7,656 bases of DNA, taken from NCBI GenBank assembly GCA_002293965.1, contig DBEG01000041.1, positions 570 through 8,225 on the forward strand. The letters are read 5' to 3'. Position numbers and translations under genes: made by a program. This stretch comes from Actinobacteria bacterium UBA912 (GTDB lineage Bacteria; Actinomycetota; Coriobacteriia; Anaerosomatales; UBA912). Of the stretch, positions 1 to 4,866 are shown piece after piece. Numbering within the stretch: the stretch's first letter is position 1; each line of letters begins with the position of its first letter. Below the pieces are notes generated by a model. The model had not been told where the DNA came from, ran no database searches, and saw only the letters and a program-made list of their open reading frames with translations.

Positions 1-128
1 CCCTCGATCGCGCAACACGCGCTGCCAAACGCCAGATACCAAAGCGAGTTGCTCCGGGCATAATCAAAGAGCTGCTCGCTTCTTATAAAAGCTATGGAAT
101 TCTCTCCAGTGAAGCGATCTAACGCCAC
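1..128 (-). CDS. nuoB: NADH-quinone oxidoreductase subunit B, N-terminal part (cut by window edge)
   Basis: NuoB sits in the peripheral arm of complex I and carries the terminal iron-sulfur cluster N2, which passes electrons to quinone. Only 42 codons lie in the window; the gene runs off the left edge. Reading the minus strand from 128, the frame ends in RSNSLWYLAFGSACCAIE, which matches the conserved NuoB segment with the adjacent cysteine pair (residues 38-39) that ligates N2. The only in-frame start codon I find near the nuoA end is GTG at 128-126. It overlaps the last bases of nuoA, with a purine-rich GAGGGGG stretch a few bases upstream as a possible ribosome-binding site. Such an overlap fits translational coupling of nuoA and nuoB. 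The family call is confident because of the SLW...CCAIE signature and its place right after nuoA. The exact start is less certain, and the residues before the signature are not distinctive. Confidence 0.88.
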   Translation of the reverse strand, partial: MALDRFTGENSIAFIRSEQLFDYARSNSLWYLAFGSACCAIE

Positions 129-475
129 TCCAAGGCCCCCTCTTTCCACGCGTACACGAGGCCGACCAACAGTATGAACACGAATATCGCCATCGCGAAC
201 AGGATTGAGACCCCCATCCTGTTGAAAGCAAGCGCCCACGGGTACAAAAACACTGTCTCTATATCGAACACCAGGAATAGCAGCGCATACACGTAGTATC
301 CGACACGAAACTGCACCCATGGTGACCCTATGGGTAGGCTGCCACACTCATAGGTCGAACTCTTCGCCGCACTTGGCGCACTCGGGCTAAGCAGATTTGA
401 CGCCGCTACAGCGGCAGCCGAGAACAGCAGCCCAACCAGCACAAACATCGCAAGCGTTAAATAATCCTGCCCCAT
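119..475 (-). CDS. nuoA: NADH-quinone oxidoreductase subunit A
   Basis: NuoA is a small membrane subunit of complex I (respiratory NADH dehydrogenase) at the junction of the membrane and peripheral arms, near the quinone site. The 118-residue product has the family's usual length and three predicted membrane helices (about residues 5-26, 60-80 and 88-109). Diagnostic motifs are YECG at 42-45 in the first loop, then FRVGYY...LFLVFDIETVFLYPWA at about 56-82 with the conserved acidic residues, and a C-terminal YAWKEGALEW. The start is ATG at 475-473, preceded by a purine-rich AGGGAG. The stop is TAG at 121-119. nuoB begins inside its last codons, so this is the first gene of a nuo operon reading out of the window to the left. 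A promoter-like pair lies about 40-65 bases upstream of the start codon. No oddities seen. Confidence 0.96.
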   Translation of the reverse strand: MGQDYLTLAMFVLVGLLFSAAAVAASNLLSPSAPSAAKSSTYECGSLPIGSPWVQFRVGYYVYALLFLVFDIETVFLYPWALAFNRMGVSILFAMAIFVFILLVGLVYAWKEGALEWR

Positions 476-491
476 CGCTCCCTATCCCATG

Positions 492-520
492 TAAACAGCA
501 CAATACTCAGGATATATACA
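492..520 (+). promoter_or_regulatory. Weak candidate promoter for the surface-protein gene
   Basis: On the plus strand TAAACA (492-497) and TATACA (515-520) are 17 bases apart, each matching about four of six consensus positions. If used, the -10 would overlap that of the opposing nuo promoter, and the transcript would carry a leader of roughly 175 bases. No better plus-strand pair was found nearer the gene. Confidence 0.2.
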
Positions 521-541
521 CCCCGCCGAATATTACATCAA
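513..541 (-). promoter_or_regulatory. Candidate sigma-70-type promoter for the nuo operon
   Basis: On the minus strand TTGATG (541-536) is followed, after exactly 17 bases, by TATATA (518-513). These match the -35 and -10 consensus at four and five of six positions. Transcription would start near 505, leaving a leader of about 30 bases before nuoA. Seen by eye only; AT-rich DNA readily yields such pairs. Confidence 0.4.
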
Positions 542-562
542 AAAATGCTCTCAACTCGGCGG
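523..562. repeat. Perfect 7-bp inverted repeat flanking the candidate nuo promoter -35
   Basis: CCGCCGA at 523-529 is the exact reverse complement of TCGGCGG at 556-562, separated by 26 AT-rich bases that contain the candidate nuo -35 box (536-541). It could be a divided operator or a hairpin in the plus-strand leader. The GC-rich arms stand out from their AT-rich surroundings. Function is unknown. Confidence 0.35.
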
Positions 563-602
563 TCAATATAGCGTTCGGGGTAAAGTAACACGGGTTAGAA
601 AC

Positions 603-708
603 TCACGCAAGACACAAAAAGCGAGTAAGATGGCTTACGGGAACAGGAAGCTATCGGCATACGTCCCCAACAGGCGGCCGGAGCTTGATAGATGGAGTAG
701 CGGCGTGA
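603..708 (+). promoter_or_regulatory. Candidate structured leader RNA (three-way junction) over the start of the surface-protein gene
   Basis: Three pairings nest cleanly. A closing stem joins TCACGC (603-608) with GCGTGA (703-708). A hairpin GTAAG/CTTAC (625-629 with 634-638) has a four-base loop. A third stem pairs CTATC (651-655) with GATAG (687-691), continues as GGC (656-658) with GCC (677-679), and has a bulge on the 3' side. The closing stem contains the GTG start codon at 705-707, so the folded form would hide it, while the GGAG ribosome-binding site (694-697) lies in the junction. AAGCT (648-652) can instead pair with AGCTT (682-686), giving an alternative fold. Layout and a few short strings (CACGCA at the 5' side, AAGC...GG before the third stem) loosely recall c-di-GMP-I (GEMM) riboswitches, but the key GCAAACC and GACGCAAAGCC cores are not intact. 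Class unproven. Confidence 0.25.
694..697 (+). promoter_or_regulatory. Ribosome-binding site that favours the GTG-705 start
   Basis: GGAG lies 7 bases before GTG at 705 and 13 bases before ATG at 711, both in frame. The spacing favours 705; either start leaves the signal peptide intact. The upstream ATG at 630 lacks a comparable site. Confidence 0.55.
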
Positions 709-3026
709 ACATGAAGAAGAGGATCGTGCGACGCTGGCGGATCGGTTGGAGCAGCGTGCTCATCGTGGCGCTGTTGGCTTCGTTCGCCGCTCCGATCGGT
801 TCGGCCGCGCAGGCCGAGCCCACCGCGCTGAGCGCAGCGAACCTCACCGGCACGGTCACCGACGCTGTGACTAGCTTGCCGATTGGGGCATGGGTCGAGG
901 CCGAACACCTCATAGAAGGGTCCTGGTACTTTGCGGGGGCGACGTGGACCGGCGCTGACGGCACCTACACACTGCATCTCCCCGGAGCTGGCACCTACCA
1001 GGTCTCTGCCTGGTTTGAAGACTATTTCGACTCCACCCCGTTGGAGTTCGACTTCGACGGCGTGACCCCTGCGATTCACAACATCGCGCTTGAGCCGATA
1101 CCGCTCGGGGTAACAGGTACGGTCACCGACGCTGTGACCGGCGAGCCCCTCGAAGGGTCATCGGTCAAGGTCGAACGCTATGATGAGGGGCTCGGCTGGT
1201 GGGATTTGGAGGACTGGATGCTTACCGGTGCTGACGGCGCTTATGCGCTCCTTGTCCCCGGCCCCGGCACCTACCGGGTCACCGCAGGTGATTACGGCTA
1301 TTTCGCCTCCACTCCAGTGACGTTCGAATTCGACGGCGTGACCCCTGCGATGCACAACTTCGCGCTCGAGCCCTGGCCGCTCGGAGTTACAGGCACGGTC
1401 ACCGACGCTCTGACCGGCGAGCCCCTCAAGCCGGCGCCGATCGATGTCAAACGTCTCGAAAATGGGGCCTGGCGCTTGATGGACTGGATGGTTACCGGTG
1501 CTGACGGTACCTACGCGCTCTATCTCCGCGGCCCCGGCACCTACCGGGTCACCGCCGAGTTTGCCGGTTATTTCGGCGCCACGGAGGTGTTCGAGTTCGA
1601 CGGCACAACTACGGTGGTACGCAACTTCGCGCTCAAGCACCTCACCTACACCCTTACCTACACGGCGGGCCCCGGGGGCACGATATCGGGAGCCACCACG
1701 CAAACAGTCACGCCCGGCGCAGACGGCACCGCTGTAACGGCCGTCCCTGACCCCGGCTTTAGGTTTGTCCGGTGGTCGGACGGTCGTACCACGCCGAGCC
1801 GTACCGACACTAGCGTCATCGCGAACGTGAGCGTGACAGCTCAGTTTGAGCACCTCACCTACACCCTTACCTACACGGCAGGCCCCGGAGGCACGATATC
1901 GGGAGCCACCACGCAAACAGTCGCACACGGCTCTAGTGGCACTACTGTAACGGCCGTCCCTAACACAGGCTTTAGGTTCGTCCGGTGGTCAGACGGCATC
2001 GCGACCGCTACTCGCACCGATGCGGGCGTCACCGCAAACGCGAGAGTGACAGCGGAGTTCGAGCAGATAACGCCCTCCATCCCCGTCGAAGGCAACACGC
2101 GCTTTGACACCGCAGTGGACGCATCTGTTGAGGCCTTCCCCGACGGCCTTGACCCTGCGGGCGCTCGCACCGTCGTTATCGCCACAGGGCGTGACTTTCC
2201 CGACGCGCTCGGCGGTACAGCGCTCGCTGGCGCGCTCGACGGACCGGTGCTCCTTGTCGAACCCGGAAGCGTCCCTGCCGCTGTGATGGCCGAGATCAGG
2301 CGCCTTGGTGCCGCCAAAGCTATCATCCTCGGTGGCACTGGCGTGGTTAGCCCGGGTGTGGAAAGCACGCTAAGGACTGAGCTTGGGGCAGGTAATGTCT
2401 CTCGCATCGAGGGCAAAGACCGTTATGTGACTGCAAATGCTGTTGCAGCTGAAGTAAGAAAGCTGCTTGGGGCGAACTACGACGGTCGCGTATTCGTGGC
2501 GACCGGCGGCAACTTCCCCGACGCGCTCGCGGCAGCCCCGCTCGCCGCAGCCAAAGGATGGCCGATCTACCTTGCGCATCCACGCACGGGACTTTCAGAG
2601 GGCACTAAAGCCGCGATGACCGGCGTGACCGACGTCTTGATCCTAGGCGGCACAGGTGTGGTGTCTACTGCAACAGAAAGCTACCTGGATGGCCGCTTCG
2701 GTGCTAACCGAGTGGACCGGCTCCACGGGATAGATCGCTACAAGACGGCTGTCGCCATCTCGAGCTGGGCGGTCGCAAACGCGGGCCACAAGTGGAATCG
2801 CGTTGGCATCACCAATAGCCACGACTTCCCTGACGCGCTTGCCGGAGGCGTACTGCAGGGCAAGGCCGGTAGCGTCATGCTGCTCACGCCTTTTGCCTCA
2901 CTAAACCCCGACACGAAAGCGGCGCTTGCGGCCAACAGAGCCGCGATCGACACGGTGACCTTCTTCGGAGGCACCGGCGTGGTAAGCCCCGCTGTTCGCG
3001 CCGAGGTGCTGCGAGCGATCGAGTAG
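705..3026 (+). CDS. Secreted modular surface protein with three CWB2 cell-wall-binding repeats
   Basis: Predicted 773 residues from GTG-705 (771 from ATG-711). Residues 3-37 form a signal peptide: basic KKRIVRRWR, hydrophobic core about 17-32, cleavage after AQA at 37. Three carboxypeptidase-regulatory-like repeats follow (about 47-135, 136-227, 228-311), each opening with TGTVTDA and containing TGADG.Y and GTY.V motifs. Two InlB B-type repeats (312-382, 383-453) share GFRFVRWSDG. Three CWB2 (cell wall binding repeat 2) domains fill about 461-773, marked by GxxRxxTA, FPDAL (498, 604, 708) and GGTGVVS (543, 648, 755). In Clostridioides difficile, triple CWB2 modules hold wall proteins non-covalently on an anionic polymer; the same role is inferred here. 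No enzyme domain is recognised, so adhesion or a structural surface role is likely but unproven. An ATG at 630 would add 25 residues but has no good ribosome-binding site. The gene converges on kdpD, 17 bases away. Confidence 0.9.
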   Translation: MNMKKRIVRRWRIGWSSVLIVALLASFAAPIGSAAQAEPTALSAANLTGTVTDAVTSLPIGAWVEAEHLIEGSWYFAGATWTGADGTYTLHLPGAGTYQVSAWFEDYFDSTPLEFDFDGVTPAIHNIALEPIPLGVTGTVTDAVTGEPLEGSSVKVERYDEGLGWWDLEDWMLTGADGAYALLVPGPGTYRVTAGDYGYFASTPVTFEFDGVTPAMHNFALEPWPLGVTGTVTDALTGEPLKPAPIDVKRLENGAWRLMDWMVTGADGTYALYLRGPGTYRVTAEFAGYFGATEVFEFDGTTTVVRNFALKHLTYTLTYTAGPGGTISGATTQTVTPGADGTAVTAVPDPGFRFVRWSDGRTTPSRTDTSVIANVSVTAQFEHLTYTLTYTAGPGGTISGATTQTVAHGSSGTTVTAVPNTGFRFVRWSDGIATATRTDAGVTANARVTAEFEQITPSIPVEGNTRFDTAVDASVEAFPDGLDPAGARTVVIATGRDFPDALGGTALAGALDGPVLLVEPGSVPAAVMAEIRRLGAAKAIILGGTGVVSPGVESTLRTELGAGNVSRIEGKDRYVTANAVAAEVRKLLGANYDGRVFVATGGNFPDALAAAPLAAAKGWPIYLAHPRTGLSEGTKAAMTGVTDVLILGGTGVVSTATESYLDGRFGANRVDRLHGIDRYKTAVAISSWAVANAGHKWNRVGITNSHDFPDALAGGVLQGKAGSVMLLTPFASLNPDTKAALAANRAAIDTVTFFGGTGVVSPAVRAEVLRAIE
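843..1637 (+). repeat. Three tandem carboxypeptidase-regulatory-like repeats in the surface-protein gene
   Basis: Three units of 89, 92 and 84 codons start at 843, 1110 and 1386. Each opens with (L/V)TGTVTDA and closes with an FDG...NxAL segment. Short stretches stay near-identical in DNA, such as the 'gacggcgtgacccctgcgat' string in units one and two. Such beta-sandwich repeats usually act as spacers or adhesive stalks. Confidence 0.8.
1638..2063 (+). repeat. Tandem 213-bp duplication encoding two InlB B-type repeats
   Basis: Two in-frame 71-codon units, 1638-1850 and 1851-2063. The first 72 bases of each differ at only two positions, both synonymous (Ala GCG/GCA and Gly GGG/GGA). The remaining 141 bases are clearly more diverged, apart from islands around GTAACGGCCGTCCCT and the FRFVRWSDG codons. 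This is a duplication with mosaic identity. Confidence 0.85.
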
Positions 3027-3049
3027 GCATCGAAGCGCTGCATCTACTC
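3021..3049. other. Convergent-gene hairpin formed by both stop regions
   Basis: GAGTAG (3021-3026, ending in the surface gene's TAG) is the exact reverse complement of CTACTC (3044-3049, containing kdpD's stop on the other strand). GCA (3027-3029) can pair with TGC (3039-3041) if AT (3042-3043) bulges. Transcripts from either side could fold here. No T-run follows on either strand, so I do not call it a normal intrinsic terminator. Confidence 0.4.
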
Positions 3050-4252
3050 AAGCCCCTCGCGCCTGGCTCGCTCCTCCGGATCCTCGCGGTCCGACACGAT
3101 CACGACATCAATACCTCGGGTCTCGCGCATGATGCGCGTGACGATCGATCCGCGCATGATCTCCTCCAGCCGCGATCGCACTGACTGGCCGAGCACGATG
3201 AACGTGACGCGGTGCGTCGCAGCGAACTCGACGAGTTCCGTGGCTACGTTGTTGCCTGACAACTCGTGCGTGTGTGCGCCGAGGCTGCGGGCGGTCTCCC
3301 ACACGCACTCAAGCGATGGGCGCTCGGCATCCGGGCGTAAGCGCCCTTCCATGCTCACGTGGACGACGTGCAAGTCGCCGTGGAAACGCCTGGCGAGCCT
3401 GAACCCGCGGCGCACGAGCCTGACCGAGTCGGCGCGCAGCGTCACGCATACCATCACGACCTCGCGGCCCGCCAAGACCGTGTTTTCGGCGACCGCTGCC
3501 TGCAGGTGCTCGTCCACCTCGTCGGCGGTCTGGCGCAGCGACAGTTCGCGCAAAGCGGCGAGCTTATCGGAGGTGAAGAAGCTCACCAGAGCTTGGTCCA
3601 CCTTTGCGAGATCGTATACGACACCGCGCTTCAGGCGGTTGATCAGCGCCTCGGGCGTGAGGTCTACGACAACGACCTCGTCGGCATTGTCGAGAACCTG
3701 GTCGGGAAAGGTCTCGCGTACCCTCACGCCTGTGATTTCGTAGACGACGTCATTGAGGCTCTCAAGGTGTTGGATGTTGACGGTCGTGATGACGTTTATC
3801 CCTGCCGCGAGGATATCCTCGACGCTCTGCCAGCGCTTCGCGTGCTCGGTTCCCGGGACGTTGGTGTGCGCCAGTTCGTCAACGAGGACCCACTCGGGAC
3901 GGCGCCGAATCACCGTGCGAGTGTCCATCTCTTTGAACCGCGCGCCCTGATACTCGATTCCTTTAGGCGCTACGACCTCGAGTCCTTCGAGCAACGCGGC
4001 TGTCTCGGAGCGCGCGTGCGGTTCCACGTAGCCGACGACGACGTCCTCTCCGCGCGCGACCCGGCGGTGTGCCTCGGCGAGCATCGTGTATGTCTTGCCG
4101 ACGCCGGCCGCCATGCCGAGGAAGATCTTGAGGCGCCCGCGCGGATGCGCGACGTGGCGCCGCAAATCCTCGGCGGCAACGGGCGCGAGGGACTCGGGTG
4201 CCGCAGAGCCTGGCTCGGCGCCTCGCGCGACCTCAGGCCGCTCCTCGTCCAA
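3044..4252 (-). CDS. kdpD: Short KdpD: N-terminal sensor domain plus Usp domain, no histidine kinase
   Basis: Full KdpD is a membrane sensor kinase of nearly 900 residues that controls kdp transcription with KdpE. This 402-residue product matches only its cytoplasmic N-terminal part. Residues about 37-250 are the KdpD domain, with Walker A GMAAGVGKT (46-54), a Walker B-like WVLVDELAHTN (121-131) and TTVNIQHLESLND (156-168). Residues about 263-390 are a universal-stress-protein domain ending VLGQSVRSRLEEIMRGS. There the usual GxxG-9x-GS nucleotide motif has valine for the second glycine. There are no membrane segments, no HisKA or HATPase domain, and no FTAxY of the c-di-AMP-binding Firmicute KdpDs. 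Start is TTG, with a perfect AGGAGGT five bases upstream in the 20-base gap after kdpC. The frame is clean and the sequence beyond the stop is antisense to another gene, so this looks like a natural short form, as known in cyanobacteria such as Anabaena. Partner unknown. Confidence 0.9.
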   Translation of the reverse strand: MDEERPEVARGAEPGSAAPESLAPVAAEDLRRHVAHPRGRLKIFLGMAAGVGKTYTMLAEAHRRVARGEDVVVGYVEPHARSETAALLEGLEVVAPKGIEYQGARFKEMDTRTVIRRRPEWVLVDELAHTNVPGTEHAKRWQSVEDILAAGINVITTVNIQHLESLNDVVYEITGVRVRETFPDQVLDNADEVVVVDLTPEALINRLKRGVVYDLAKVDQALVSFFTSDKLAALRELSLRQTADEVDEHLQAAVAENTVLAGREVVMVCVTLRADSVRLVRRGFRLARRFHGDLHVVHVSMEGRLRPDAERPSLECVWETARSLGAHTHELSGNNVATELVEFAATHRVTFIVLGQSVRSRLEEIMRGSIVTRIMRETRGIDVVIVSDREDPEERARREGLE

Positions 4253-4257
4253 GTTCC

Positions 4258-4264
4258 ACCTCCT
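4258..4264 (-). promoter_or_regulatory. Perfect Shine-Dalgarno that fixes the TTG start of kdpD
   Basis: The minus strand reads AGGAGGT, five bases before TTG at 4252-4250, in the 20-base gap after the kdpC stop. No ATG or GTG gives a better start nearby; the first internal Met (residue 47) lies inside the Walker A loop. Confidence 0.8.
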
Positions 4265-4272
4265 CGCTCGCG

Positions 4273-4866
4273 CTACTCCCCGGATTGCATCCCGTCGAGC
4301 GCCAGATTGAGTTCGAGGACGTTGATGCGCGGCTCACCGATGAACCCGAGGTCTCGCGGCTCAATCCGCGAGGTCACAAGCGCCCTCACGTCATCTTCTC
4401 GCAACCCACGCGCTCGCGCAACCCGTGCGACCTGAGCGAGGGCCGTCGCGGGCGAGATATGCGGATCAAGGCCGCTCGCCGAGGTGGTCACCATATCCGC
4501 AGGCACAGTGCCAGGTTCGAGTCCCACCTCGCGTGCGATGGCGGCCGCGACACGTTCCTCGACGGCCTTGACGAGCGCTTGAGAGGTAGGCCCGAGGTTC
4601 GAGCCGCCCGATGCCGCCGCGTCGTAACCGGCCCCGGCCGCAGAGGGACGGCCATGGAAGTAGCGCTCGGACGTGAACAACTGGCCGATGAGGCGCGATC
4701 CCCTGACGACGCCTTCGGCGTCGACGAGGAGGCTGCCCCGTGCCTGCTCTGGGAACGCGACTCGGGCCACACCGGTCACGAGCAAGGGGTAGGCGAGTCC
4801 GAGCACGAGCGCCGCGAGCGCATACATGCGTACCGCAACGAATATCGTGTGCCTCACATTCTCCAC
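4273..4866 (-). CDS. kdpC: Potassium-transporting ATPase subunit KdpC
   Basis: KdpC is the single-span subunit of the KdpFABC K+ pump. It contacts KdpA and is needed for complex assembly and high ATP affinity. The 197-residue product has one membrane helix at about 14-34 and an extracytoplasmic C-terminal domain. Family motifs in order are GSRLIGQ (56-62), YFHGRPSA (69-76), SGGSNLGP (86-93), VPADMVTTSASGLDPHISP (121-139) and a C-terminal LGFIGEPRINVLELNLAL. The length is typical. The first possible start, GTG at 4866-4864, directly abuts the kdpB stop. A second in-frame GTG, three codons later at 4857-4855, has AGGTGG five bases upstream and begins at VRHTIF, so it may be the true start. Either way kdpB and kdpC are probably translationally coupled. 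No oddities in the conserved residues. Confidence 0.95.
   Translation of the reverse strand: MENVRHTIFVAVRMYALAALVLGLAYPLLVTGVARVAFPEQARGSLLVDAEGVVRGSRLIGQLFTSERYFHGRPSAAGAGYDAAASGGSNLGPTSQALVKAVEERVAAAIAREVGLEPGTVPADMVTTSASGLDPHISPATALAQVARVARARGLREDDVRALVTSRIEPRDLGFIGEPRINVLELNLALDGMQSGE

Larger units (their letters stand above)
476..704. other. Divergent intergenic region between nuoA and the CWB2 surface-protein gene
   Basis: These 229 bases contain no convincing gene. The part nearest nuoA (about 485-600) is clearly AT-richer than the flanking genes, with the TATA-rich stretch 511-520 and an A-run at 540-545. It holds a promoter-like pair for nuoA, a weaker overlapping one for the plus strand, and a 7-bp inverted repeat. 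The part nearest the surface gene (about 600-704) is GC-richer and can be drawn as a closed three-stem RNA structure. An in-frame ATG at 630 would extend the surface protein upstream. It has no good ribosome-binding site, and the added residues would sit in front of an otherwise normal signal peptide, so I treat this stretch as leader. Confidence 0.6.

Noticed and set aside
397..588. 63-codon plus-strand reading frame across the nuoA start
   Set aside because: Antisense to nuoA and the AT-rich promoter region, with no recognisable protein features.
630..704. Upstream ATG extending the surface protein by 25 residues
   Set aside because: No good ribosome-binding site. The added residues precede a normal signal peptide that fits starts at 705 or 711, and the ATG falls in the loop of a predicted leader hairpin.
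1158..1928. 256-codon minus-strand reading frame opposite the surface-protein repeats
   Set aside because: Its internal repeats simply mirror the sense-strand repeats; no independent evidence of coding.
3021..3049. Intrinsic (rho-independent) terminator
   Set aside because: The stem is short and bulged and no T-run follows on either strand, so I list it only as a hairpin.
3044..4252. kdpD as a recent frameshifted pseudogene of a full-length kinase
   Set aside because: The frame is open from a strong ribosome-binding site to a clean stop after the Usp domain, and no kinase remnants follow in the antisense of the neighbouring gene.
3359..4435. 358-codon plus-strand reading frame opposite kdpD
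   Set aside because: Shadow frame of GC-rich kdpD/kdpC. Kdp motifs are unmistakable on the other strand, and the translation resembles no family I know.
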